Source: JADCRZ01 sp039921525 (lineage in GTDB: Bacteria > Bacteroidota > Bacteroidia > Chitinophagales > Chitinophagaceae). From it: DNA of 8,312 bases. Numbering within the stretch: position 1 is the stretch's first letter; each line of letters begins with the position of its first letter. The notes beneath the pieces were generated by a model. That model ran no database searches and had not been told where the DNA came from. It saw nothing but the letters and a program-made list of their open reading frames with translations. The translations under genes and the position numbers were made by a program. The stretch spans positions 1 to 8,312 of the forward strand of contig JBDSBP010000086.1 of NCBI GenBank assembly GCA_039921525.1, read 5' to 3'. Positions 1-7,104 of this stretch are shown in pieces.

Positions 1-1
1 T

Positions 2-3000
2 GCATTCAACCCCACATTTAGTTGGCGCAATCCGAAGGACTCCATCGTTTCAACGGATCAAAACCCCTCTGTTGCCGGATTAGCCGGGTATTACCGGGTA
101 ACTGTAACCGATGCCACCGGGTGCAGCATTTTAGATAGCACGCTGGTTACATTAAGTCCCCGTCCAAAAGCTTCTATGACGGGCGCCGCAACAATATGCG
201 AAGGGGGAACCGTTAGCCTTGTCCTGGCGGTAACAGGTACGGGTGTAATCAGCGGCACGCTAAGTAGTGGTGATGATTTTAGTGGTAATGCCCCAACAAT
301 AACAATAGTCGTTTCACCAACAACCACAACCGCTTATACCATCGTGAGTTTGTCCGATGCAAACTGCACCTCTATCCTCGCTGACATACCGGATACTATT
401 ACCGTTACTGTAACTCATTCCGGAGACTGGCATTCGACTATTGATGGCGATTGGAATAAGGCTGCCAACTGGTGCGACAATATTGTGCCTACAGCTTCAA
501 CAGATGTGAGTATCCCTGCAGGAGGCATTCAACCCGTGATAGGCGCTGCAGGCGGCATTTGTAACAACCTCACCATTAGTGCAGGCGCTTCCCTGACCAT
601 CACAGGCTCAAACAGCTTAACGGTTTACGGAGACTTTATAAATAGTGGCGGAACATTTACAGCCGGTACCGGAACGGTAAATTTCAATGCTCCCACAGAC
701 ATCCAGGTACTGAGTACAGGGGGCAGTAATTTTTATAATATTTCTCATCCGGGCGCGGGAACACTGCAACTGGCCGACACTTCTTTAATAAACACCGGCA
801 CCTTTACCAATACAAGCACCGGAGGTGTGTTTGATGCGCTTACTAACGGTCTTGCACATACTGTAACCGGTCTTACTACTATCCAGGGCGGCAACTACCT
901 GGCTGGATCAGCTTCATATCTTTTCAACGGCGGGTTAACAATCGCCGGTGGCATATTCACAGGTAACAGTGGCAATTTAAGCACCACGAATGTTACCATT
1001 GGCAGTGGTAATTTGATAGCTCCATCAGGAAGTTTTACGATTACCGGCACCTGGACTAATAACGGTGGTACTTTTACACCCGGAACAAATAAGGTAACAT
1101 TTAACGGAACTATATCGCAAACAATTACCGGCAGCGCACCAACGATATTTAATAGCCTGACTGCTGCCAATGCCGCGGGCATTAATGCCGGCAATATTAC
1201 GGTTAATGGCATCCTGACGCTTCAAACCGCCAACCCTTCTACCATAAGAGGCAATCTTGATATGGGTCTTAATACCTTGAATATGGGTGCTACTGCAACA
1301 ACCATAGGTGCCGGCGATGTTACAGGAATTGTAAGACGATCGACCCTCCTCGCAGGCGTACCCTATACTTTTGGTAACCAATTCACATCGGCCACATTCC
1401 AGAATATAGGAAACATCCCCACAGAATTCAGTTATAAGATAAAAATCGGTGCGGCCCCATCCTGGAAAACGGATGGTATTAACAGGGTATATGACCTTGC
1501 CTTTAAGAACGGAACAGGCTTCCATGGTGCCGCCCGGTTTCATTACCTGGATGCCGAGCTGAACGGCAATACGGAAACCAAAATGGCTATATATCGTTAT
1601 ATCATTCCTGACCTGTTCCTGTTGGAAAGTGGCAGATCAAACCTCAGCACCACGGAAAACTGGGTTGAACTGGCTAACCTTAGTGGCAGCTCTACCGAAG
1701 ACGTTGATTTCGGTTTAATGGAATGGACATTCGGCAATTCATCAACAGGAGACAGAGTATGGAATGGTTCCTCTAATTCCGATTGGGCAAATCCGCTGAA
1801 CTGGACGGGCGGTGTACCGGGGCCACTTGATAATGCCGTTATTCCCGATTCCGCTACCACCGAATTTGATCCCAGGTTACCGGATTCAACTACTATAAAC
1901 ACCCTTACTGTTGACAGCAGCGGTTATCTACTTGGAGGTACCGGGAAACTATTCCTGGCAGGTGCCGACAGTGCCTGGCTTGTTAAGGGAACATTTGCTC
2001 CTGACACTAGTACGGTAACATTTACCAACCCCTCTGCTTCTATGGCAGGCCAGTCTGATTTTTATAATGTTACCATTGATACCGGGGCGGCACTTAACAT
2101 GTCTGAGGGGCAGGTGATGCAAATTTTCGGTGCCATCAACAATAAGGGAAGCTGGAACGTACGGTTTATAAATAACACCATAGCTTATGTAGGAGCTAAC
2201 CAGGTAGTGATTATCCCTAACGGCGGTTCAGGAGGTTACAACAATCTTGTTTTAGGTGGCAGCGGTATAAAGTCCATGCCGGTTTCGGCTATGGATAACC
2301 GTGGAAATTTTACTATTAAGAACCTGCTTTCGGTAACAGCCCTGTCACCAATTACGATAGGAGGAATGATTACCCTGGAGGCGGGGACCACATTTAACGC
2401 CGGCGGTTATGATCATACCCTTAAAGGAAACTGGAATAATTCCGGCACATTCGTACCGGGCTCAAATACTCTTACATTCAGCGGCGATTCCCTGCAGACC
2501 ATCCTTGGAACCACGGTAACCGGGTTTAACAACCTAACGGTTACGGGCAAGGGCATTTTACTAATGCAGGATGTTATTATAAATTCTACCTTAACCCTCA
2601 CGACCGGCAATGTGGATGTTGGCGCAAAAACGCTCACGATGAGCAATGCCTCTAATGCTATCGCCGGCAGTCCTTTTTCGACCACGAATATGATTATCGC
2701 CGACGGGGGCGGAGAATTACGAAAAGCCGGTACTACCGCGGCCCAGGCGGGCTTCCTGTTTCCTGTTGGAGACAAAACAGGCACGGCGGAATATTCACCC
2801 GTTACATTAACATTTACCAGTGGAAGTTTTGCAGGTTATTCCGGTGTAAAAGTCAATGATGCCAAACATCCTTTCAATGCAAATACCAGCAATTACCTTA
2901 GCCGCTACTGGAGTATTTCTCAAAACGGTTACACGGGCTTTTCAGGTACCGTAGTCGCTACCTATATAGATGGCGGCGCAACCACTGATATTGTAGGCAA

Positions 3001-5917
3001 CGAAACTTTCATCACTATGGCTAAATGGATTGGAACAAAACCATGGCAGTCATTTACTTCATCTATAAATATCACTAATAATACACTTACCGCAATTGGT
3101 GTTACTGGTTTTGGTGATTTTTCCGGTATTGATACGTTGCACCCGGTGATTACTAATATTGTTGCAAGTCCTTCGCAGGTTGTTTGTCAAAACACCGGGC
3201 TAACACTCACTGCAAATGTAACAGGCGATACAACATTCACTTACTTATGGAGCAATGGTTTGGGAACTAACGCAACTGCTACTCCCTCAACAGCTATACC
3301 GGGTACTACCGTTTATAGCGTAACGGTTACCGACGGAAACGGGTCGACAGCAACCTCAACTATAAGTATAACGGTAAGTAGTTTACCCTCCGCCACCATA
3401 AGTTACCCTGGCAGTCCTTATTGCAGTTCCTCCGGTATCGCTCTTCCAACATTAACAGGCACTACCGGTGGCGGATTGTATAGTTCTACAACCGGCCTCT
3501 CGTTAAATGACACGAGCGGAACTATTAACCTGGGCATGAGTACCCCGGGTACCTACATCGTTACGTATACCATTGAAGAAGCAGGAGGCTGTTCCGCTTT
3601 TAGCACCACCGCCACCATTAACATCACCTATCCCGGAACCTGGACGGGTAGTGTAAATTCAGACTGGAACAACGGCAGTAACTGGTTTTGCGGCGCAATT
3701 CCCATAGCAACTACCAATGTTTTTATACCGGCGGGTTTAACAAATTACCCTTCCATCACCAGTGGAATAAGCGCGATACATGATATCAATATTCAGCAGG
3801 GCGCAACCCTCACCATTACAAATGCCACCTTACAAATTACCGGCGCTATTACGGGAAACGGACAATTTATTGCCGGCAATGGAACTATGGAAATGGCAGG
3901 TTCCATTGGGCAAACCCTCCCCCCATCTTTATTTTCCGCTACTATGGTAAAAGACCTTATCATTAATAATCCTTCCGGCGTTATATTAGGGGATACGCTG
4001 AATATCATAAATTCATTAACCATATTGAACGGAAGTTTAGCAACAGGTGGTTTCCTAACACTCAAATCTTCGGATACCGGCACCGCAAGGATAGCACCCA
4101 TAACTTCAAATGACGCTACCCCAATAACAGGTACGGTAACCGTGGAACGGTATGTACAAGGCCGCAGAAAATACCGGTTAATAACCAGTAGCGTAACTTC
4201 CAGTGCATCGCCCGTATTATCTGCCGGTGAGGAAAGTTTGTCCATCTGGGGTAACTGGCAGAATAGCGGAAATAATCTAACCGCTAATTATGGAGTGATT
4301 ATAACCGGTGGTACCAGCGCTGACGGTTTTGATTTGCAAACTACCGGTACATCCTTATATAATTACAATGCCGCCACTCTAAAATTTGTAGCCTTCAGTT
4401 CCGCTAATGGTAACAAAACAAAATATACCCCATTAACGGCAGGCCGTGCTTTCTACATGTTCGTATATGGTGACCGTATAAATTCAGTTTCAACTGCTAC
4501 ACCCAATAATACCGTGCTCAGCGCAACAGGAACTGTAATGACCGGTGACCAGGTTTATAATTCCGGTTCGTCTTCACCGCTTAACCCGACTAATGGCAGA
4601 TTCACGTTACTGGGAAATCCGTTTGCATCACCTATTGACTGGGCTACTGTTCCTAAAACTGATTTGGCCAATACCTACTGGGGCTGGGATCCGAACCTTA
4701 GTGCTACTGGGGGATATGTCACAGTACATACCAGTGGAGCGGTTACGCTCATTTCTCCATTTTCAGGCGCAACCGGTTTAACCGAGCACATTCAATCAGG
4801 TCAGGGCTTTTTTGTACAAACAACCGGCCCATCCCCGGCGTTAACCATACGCGAGCAGGATAAGGTGGACAATTATAACAGCAGCGCATTTCGTACAACA
4901 GGCAATTCCGGCACGAACAATATTCCGTTAATAGCGGTAAACCTGTTATATACCGTTGCCGGTACCCGTATTTTGGCAGATGGTTCCCTGGCTGCTTTCG
5001 GGGCCGAATTTTCCGCTGGTATTGGTAATGAAGATGCCGGTAAAATGATTAATACCGGGGAAGGAATAGCCATCTCTAATTCAGGTAAACTATTAAGCAT
5101 TGATGCGAGGCCGATGCCAAAACAGAGTGATACATTATTCCTGAATATCGCCAGGCTTTCCAGGTCTACTTACACCTTACAGGTTTTTGCCAATGATATG
5201 TCGCGGAGCAACACCATTCCTTTTCTTGAAGATACTTACCTGCATACGTCAAAACCGATTTCTTTAACGGATACCACTTTTATACCGTTTACTGTTAATA
5301 TTTACGACAGTTCTACTTTTTCTATGAACCGCTTCCGGGTAATATTCAGGCAGACAGGCATTTTACCGCTCAAGTTTATTGCCGTAAGCGCGGCAAAAAA
5401 AGCCAGTGACATACAGGTAAACTGGACGGTTGCCGAAGTAAGCGATATTAAAAAATATGACGTGGAAAGATCCGGGAATGGCTCAAACTTTGAAAAGCAG
5501 GCTGAAATTGCTTCAATAGCAGGTAATACTACCCGGGATTATCAATGGCTGGATAAAAATATTGCTAACGGTGACCACTATTACCGCATAGCCGCCCTGC
5601 AGAACGATGGAAAATATGTATACAGCAGTATCATACTGGCAAAAGGAGTATATGTCCGGCCAGGAATAGTGGTTTTCCCCAATCCTGTCATTAACCAAAA
5701 ATTGCATTTTGACCTTATCAATGTAAATAAGGGGCAGTTTACCTTACAACTCATTAATTCCCAAGGACGAAAAGTTATCAGTCGTTCAATAGATCACAGT
5801 GGTGGAACATCCGGTCAAACTATTCCGTTTGACCAGGCACTTATGCCGGGAGTTTATTACCTGCAGGTATTTAACAGGCGGGAAAGATTCCAGGAGACTG
5901 TGGTGATAAAATATTAG
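2..5917 (+). CDS. Giant mosaic surface protein with T9SS type A C-terminal sorting domain (5' partial)
   Basis: The frame is open from the first complete codon (position 2) to TAG at 5915-5917, giving 1971 residues with no start in the window; the ATG at 176 lies inside a domain and is not the start. Visible parts, numbered from position 2: Ig/PKD-like stretches (about 1-58, 60-140, 1047-1125, 1127-1212); three modules with W, then DW, NW and a V-x-I-P end (about 143-174, 587-615, 1214-1245); Gly/Thr-rich beta repeats starting near 210, 349, 663, 809 and 1281, of the form G-x-W-x-N-x-G-T-F-x-P-G followed by a V-x-F strand; segments such as GIVRR (442) and GNPFASPIDW (1538) that recur in Bacteroidota surface proteins; a fibronectin-III-like stretch (1789-1885); and a T9SS domain (about 1887-1971) with VFPNPV and PGVYYLQVF. 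By family knowledge it is exported by the Sec and T9SS routes and attached to or released from the surface. The ligand is unknown; adhesion is an inference. Confidence 0.93.
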   Translation, partial: AFNPTFSWRNPKDSIVSTDQNPSVAGLAGYYRVTVTDATGCSILDSTLVTLSPRPKASMTGAATICEGGTVSLVLAVTGTGVISGTLSSGDDFSGNAPTITIVVSPTTTTAYTIVSLSDANCTSILADIPDTITVTVTHSGDWHSTIDGDWNKAANWCDNIVPTASTDVSIPAGGIQPVIGAAGGICNNLTISAGASLTITGSNSLTVYGDFINSGGTFTAGTGTVNFNAPTDIQVLSTGGSNFYNISHPGAGTLQLADTSLINTGTFTNTSTGGVFDALTNGLAHTVTGLTTIQGGNYLAGSASYLFNGGLTIAGGIFTGNSGNLSTTNVTIGSGNLIAPSGSFTITGTWTNNGGTFTPGTNKVTFNGTISQTITGSAPTIFNSLTAANAAGINAGNITVNGILTLQTANPSTIRGNLDMGLNTLNMGATATTIGAGDVTGIVRRSTLLAGVPYTFGNQFTSATFQNIGNIPTEFSYKIKIGAAPSWKTDGINRVYDLAFKNGTGFHGAARFHYLDAELNGNTETKMAIYRYIIPDLFLLESGRSNLSTTENWVELANLSGSSTEDVDFGLMEWTFGNSSTGDRVWNGSSNSDWANPLNWTGGVPGPLDNAVIPDSATTEFDPRLPDSTTINTLTVDSSGYLLGGTGKLFLAGADSAWLVKGTFAPDTSTVTFTNPSASMAGQSDFYNVTIDTGAALNMSEGQVMQIFGAINNKGSWNVRFINNTIAYVGANQVVIIPNGGSGGYNNLVLGGSGIKSMPVSAMDNRGNFTIKNLLSVTALSPITIGGMITLEAGTTFNAGGYDHTLKGNWNNSGTFVPGSNTLTFSGDSLQTILGTTVTGFNNLTVTGKGILLMQDVIINSTLTLTTGNVDVGAKTLTMSNASNAIAGSPFSTTNMIIADGGGELRKAGTTAAQAGFLFPVGDKTGTAEYSPVTLTFTSGSFAGYSGVKVNDAKHPFNANTSNYLSRYWSISQNGYTGFSGTVVATYIDGGATTDIVGNETFITMAKWIGTKPWQSFTSSINITNNTLTAIGVTGFGDFSGIDTLHPVITNIVASPSQVVCQNTGLTLTANVTGDTTFTYLWSNGLGTNATATPSTAIPGTTVYSVTVTDGNGSTATSTISITVSSLPSATISYPGSPYCSSSGIALPTLTGTTGGGLYSSTTGLSLNDTSGTINLGMSTPGTYIVTYTIEEAGGCSAFSTTATINITYPGTWTGSVNSDWNNGSNWFCGAIPIATTNVFIPAGLTNYPSITSGISAIHDINIQQGATLTITNATLQITGAITGNGQFIAGNGTMEMAGSIGQTLPPSLFSATMVKDLIINNPSGVILGDTLNIINSLTILNGSLATGGFLTLKSSDTGTARIAPITSNDATPITGTVTVERYVQGRRKYRLITSSVTSSASPVLSAGEESLSIWGNWQNSGNNLTANYGVIITGGTSADGFDLQTTGTSLYNYNAATLKFVAFSSANGNKTKYTPLTAGRAFYMFVYGDRINSVSTATPNNTVLSATGTVMTGDQVYNSGSSSPLNPTNGRFTLLGNPFASPIDWATVPKTDLANTYWGWDPNLSATGGYVTVHTSGAVTLISPFSGATGLTEHIQSGQGFFVQTTGPSPALTIREQDKVDNYNSSAFRTTGNSGTNNIPLIAVNLLYTVAGTRILADGSLAAFGAEFSAGIGNEDAGKMINTGEGIAISNSGKLLSIDARPMPKQSDTLFLNIARLSRSTYTLQVFANDMSRSNTIPFLEDTYLHTSKPISLTDTTFIPFTVNIYDSSTFSMNRFRVIFRQTGILPLKFIAVSAAKKASDIQVNWTVAEVSDIKKYDVERSGNGSNFEKQAEIASIAGNTTRDYQWLDKNIANGDHYYRIAALQNDGKYVYSSIILAKGVYVRPGIVVFPNPVINQKLHFDLINVNKGQFTLQLINSQGRKVISRSIDHSGGTSGQTIPFDQALMPGVYYLQVFNRRERFQETVVIKY
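5660..5914 (+). other. T9SS type A sorting domain coding segment
   Basis: The last 85 residues of the giant protein form a typical C-terminal type IX secretion signal: a VVFPNPV box, a central strand with LQLINSQGRKV, then MPGVYYLQVF and a basic end (VVIKY). In this family the domain directs the protein through the outer-membrane T9SS translocon and is usually removed by the sortase PorU. It directly follows a fibronectin-III-like stretch, a common arrangement. The protein ends right after the domain, as expected for a functional signal. Confidence 0.88.
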
Positions 5918-5923
5918 TGTTGA

Positions 5924-5946
5924 GTCAGAGTTAAACTGACGTTTTT
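5924..5946 (+). terminator. Possible rho-independent terminator after the giant surface gene
   Basis: Seven bases after the stop codon there is a short hairpin, GTCAG-AGTTAAA-CTGAC, followed after one G by five T residues. The stem is only 5 bp (or 7 bp with a two-base bulge, using AGTT/AACT), so it is weak. Its position right behind the stop and the T run favour a terminator, and the larger heptad inverted repeat starts immediately after it. Confidence 0.4.
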
Positions 5947-6023
5947 GCTATCAGCCTTCAGCTGTCAGCGGTCAGCAAATCAAAGCATTTCAGGCTTCCT
6001 CCTGATAGCTGAAGGCTGATAGC
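5947..6023. repeat. Inverted repeat built from 7-bp units (NNTCAGC / GCTGANN)
   Basis: A 22-bp left arm (5947-5968) and right arm (6002-6023) are complementary with one mismatch, around a 33-nt loop. The left arm and loop edge carry TCAGC four times at exact 7-bp spacing (5951, 5958, 5965, 5972). The right arm carries the complement as CCTGATA, GCTGAAG, GCTGATA in the same 7-bp phase. It lies between two convergent transcription units, so its RNA could form a hairpin in both directions and act as a bidirectional 3' barrier, although no T run follows the right arm. Similar GCTGA-heptad palindromes are, from memory, dispersed in intergenic DNA of Bacteroidota; this cannot be checked here. Confidence 0.75.
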
Positions 6024-6130
6024 CTGAATTGATAAGGTCTTGCTGGGAAATATGCTGATGTTAATCCTTAGCTCTTTTATCAAAGTCCTGCCCTGCCATA
6101 GTCAATGCAGTTTTAGAGGCTGGCAAAGAC

Positions 6131-6540
6131 TCATTGCAACCAGTTTACTAATTCAAGTCCATTTACTCTTCTGAAATGCTCGGTGTTGTTTGTCTCCAAA
6201 TGTAATCCATTTGTTAATATTATACCAGCAATCAGGGAATCGGTATGTCCAATGGGTTGTCCTTTCTTTTTAAGGTCTGCGTAAATCTCAGCAGCCTGTT
6301 TGGTTGCCCTAATTGTCAACGGAAGTATTTTGTTAAGATCAGCAAAGTCAGTAAACTAAACTTCTTGAGTTGTTTCTTAGCATCTTTAAAAAGCAGTCCG
6401 TTCAAGATTTCGTAATTGGTGATGATGCTGAAATTTATGGCATCATAAGATTGCAAATACTTCTCTGCACTTTCTACCACTTTTGGACTGCCGCGAAGAA
6501 ATTCGGAAAGGATGTCAGTGTCAACAAGTACAGGCTTCAT
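6131..6540 (-). pseudogene. vapC: VapC-like PIN-domain toxin split by a frameshift
   Basis: Two fragments in different frames together make one PIN-domain ribonuclease. The N-terminal frame (6540 down to 6316) starts MKPVLVDTDIL with D7, and E44 in TNYEILNG; after F61 it runs into 13 unrelated residues and a stop. The C-terminal frame (to TGA at 6131-6133) has HTDSLIAG with the third acidic residue and ends in HFRRVNGLELVNW, a usual VapC ending. Removing one copy of the tandem 5-mer at 6352-6361 joins them into 134 residues, a normal VapC length, with acids at 7, 44 and 99 and N117/E119 near the fourth site. VapC enzymes cleave tRNA or rRNA and are neutralised by the antitoxin encoded just upstream. 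Its ATG overlaps the antitoxin stop as ATGA, which suggests translational coupling. As written the truncated product lacks one catalytic acid and should be inactive. A sequencing or assembly error is the alternative. Confidence 0.85.
6352..6361. repeat. 5-bp tandem duplication (TAAAC x2) that breaks the toxin frame
   Basis: The + strand reads TAAAC twice in a row (6352-6356, 6357-6361), with the 5-bp periodicity continuing one base to 6362. On the coding strand this is GTTTA GTTTA after the Lys-Lys-Phe codons. Deleting one copy makes the reading KKF-TDFADLNKILPL and restores the PIN domain without any other change, so this duplication is the likely lesion. It could come from slipped replication or be a target-site duplication left by excision of a mobile element. 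Confidence 0.8.
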
Positions 6541-6776
6541 AAAGTGATGTCACGGCCGAAAAGGTTATTTCTGGTCTCTTTGGACTGTTTTAAAAAATCA
6601 TCATAGTCTTTCTCAGACATATCCCTGAAAGAGCCGGCAAAGGAGAGGATTTTTTTACCTGTCTTGTCTGATTTCTTTGTGTCTATCTGCAAAGAATGAA
6701 TGATAGAATACAAGTCTTCCAGTCGGTCAACTGGAACGTTTTTTAGCTCTTCTAGTATCGTGTTAAATGTCAACAT
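6537..6776 (-). CDS. Antitoxin of a VapBC-type toxin-antitoxin pair
   Basis: A 79-residue acidic/basic protein encoded directly upstream of the PIN toxin, its TGA stop sharing an ATGA overlap with the toxin start. The order, size and overlap are those of an antitoxin. Residues 5-30 (ILEELKNVPVDRLEDLYSII) look like a helical dimerisation or DNA-binding part; residues 31-42 are a Lys/Asp-rich linker; residues 43-75 carry ILSFAGSFRDMSEKDY followed by DDFLKQSKETR, a likely toxin-binding tail with the FAGSF-x-DM-x-x-x-DY pattern. It has no obvious AbrB, Phd or ribbon-helix-helix signature. It should bind VapC and repress its own operon, but both are inferred from context. No Shine-Dalgarno is visible; TATCTTTA, nine bases before the ATG on the minus strand, resembles the Bacteroidota -7 box TAnnTTTG but lacks a matching -33 TTTG. 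Confidence 0.8.
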   Translation of the reverse strand: MLTFNTILEELKNVPVDRLEDLYSIIHSLQIDTKKSDKTGKKILSFAGSFRDMSEKDYDDFLKQSKETRNNLFGRDITL

Positions 6777-6899
6777 GTTGTTATTAAAGATATGGTTTTT
6801 GTCTGACTGAATCTAATGAAAGGTTGCAATTTGCTTGAAGCTAAAATAAAAGATTTTTGTTGCTGATACAGGTTTCCATTCGGAAGGTTGCCGAACTTC

Positions 6900-6943
6900 G
6901 CTGAAATGACAAACAAAAATTCCCCCCATCTTGTCATTTCAGC
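6900..6943. repeat. Perfect 13-bp inverted repeat (hairpin 1 of the element)
   Basis: GCTGAAATGACAA (6900-6912) is exactly complementary to TTGTCATTTCAGC (6931-6943), with an 18-nt loop containing a run of six C. The left arm is also present in the downstream direct copy at 7082-7094, where no complementary arm follows. Confidence 0.8.
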
Positions 6944-6997
6944 CAAAGCGCCACAGCGTCTTCACATACATGTATGTTACGGCGCTTTGAGCTGAAA
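6937..6997. repeat. Central inverted repeat with a 14-bp perfect palindrome in its loop
   Basis: TTTCAGC (6937-6943) plus AAAGCGCC (6945-6952) pair with GGCGCTTT (6981-6988) plus GCTGAAA (6991-6997), 15 pairs around a small internal loop. The apical loop holds ACATACATGTATGT (6964-6977), a perfect palindrome. This fold uses the right arm of hairpin 1 and the left arm of hairpin 3, so it excludes both. Confidence 0.65.
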
Positions 6998-7045
6998 TCT
7001 CCACGGAGAAGCCAGCCCGCATTCCGGAGATTTCAGCTGAAGCGC
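6982..7045. repeat. Long inverted repeat (hairpin 3 of the element)
   Basis: GCTGAAATCTCC (6991-7002) is exactly complementary to GGAGATTTCAGC (7026-7037). The stem continues outward, after a short internal loop, with GCGCTT (6982-6987) against AAGCGC (7040-7045). The 23-nt loop is GC-rich. Confidence 0.75.
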
Positions 7046-7104
7046 GTTAGATGTTTCCATTCGGGAGGGTTGCTGCGCTTCGCTGAAATGACAAACAAAA
7101 AATT

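Larger units (their letters stand above)
6872..7104. repeat. Mosaic intergenic repeat element with two direct copies and several inverted repeats
   Basis: Two direct copies of about 50 bp (6872-6921 and 7053-7104) both begin GTTTCCATTCGG and contain CTTCGCTGAAATGACAAAC. Between them lie complementary blocks, so the module GCTGAAAT or its complement occurs five times (6900, 6936, 6991, 7030, 7082) in alternating orientation. Small frames through this tract are repeat sequence and not genes. Elements mixing TTGTCATTTC, AAGCG and GAAATCTCC words are, from memory, common between genes in Bacteroidota. No transposase is present, so this would be a non-autonomous or REP-like sequence. Confidence 0.75.

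Noticed and set aside
176..178. ATG at 176 as the start of the giant protein
   Set aside because: The same frame is open upstream to the window edge and encodes a further Ig/PKD-like segment (ending VTVTDATGCS), so the gene begins outside the window.
1025..1543. 172-codon open frame on the minus strand
   Set aside because: It lies fully antisense to the giant surface gene, whose frame has clear domain structure here; the translation shows no recognisable family and reflects Thr/Gly-rich codons read backwards.
3793..4245. 150-codon open frame on the minus strand
   Set aside because: Antisense shadow of the same giant gene, with low-complexity Val/Pro/Ile composition typical of reversed Thr/Gly/Asn codons.
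4545..4781. 78-codon open frame on the plus strand inside the giant gene
   Set aside because: Overlaps in another frame the segment encoding GNPFASPIDW, which is conserved in this kind of protein; no ribosome site or family is visible.
6316..6376. Programmed -1 frameshift making a full-length toxin
   Set aside because: A -1 shift would be needed, but no classical slippery heptamer (X XXY YYZ) is present at the junction, while a tandem 5-mer explains the frame change fully.
6370..6606. 78-codon open frame on the plus strand across the toxin-antitoxin junction
   Set aside because: Antisense to the vapC fragment and antitoxin, whose PIN motifs and ATGA overlap support the minus strand.
6785..6792. 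Promoter -7 box (TATCTTTA on the minus strand) for the antitoxin
   Set aside because: Seven of eight positions fit TAnnTTTG, but no -33 TTTG lies at the right distance, so it is mentioned with the antitoxin and not called as a feature.
6872..7104. CRISPR array
   Set aside because: Only two direct copies of about 50 bp with a long structured spacer between them and no cas genes; the blocks alternate in orientation, unlike CRISPR repeats.
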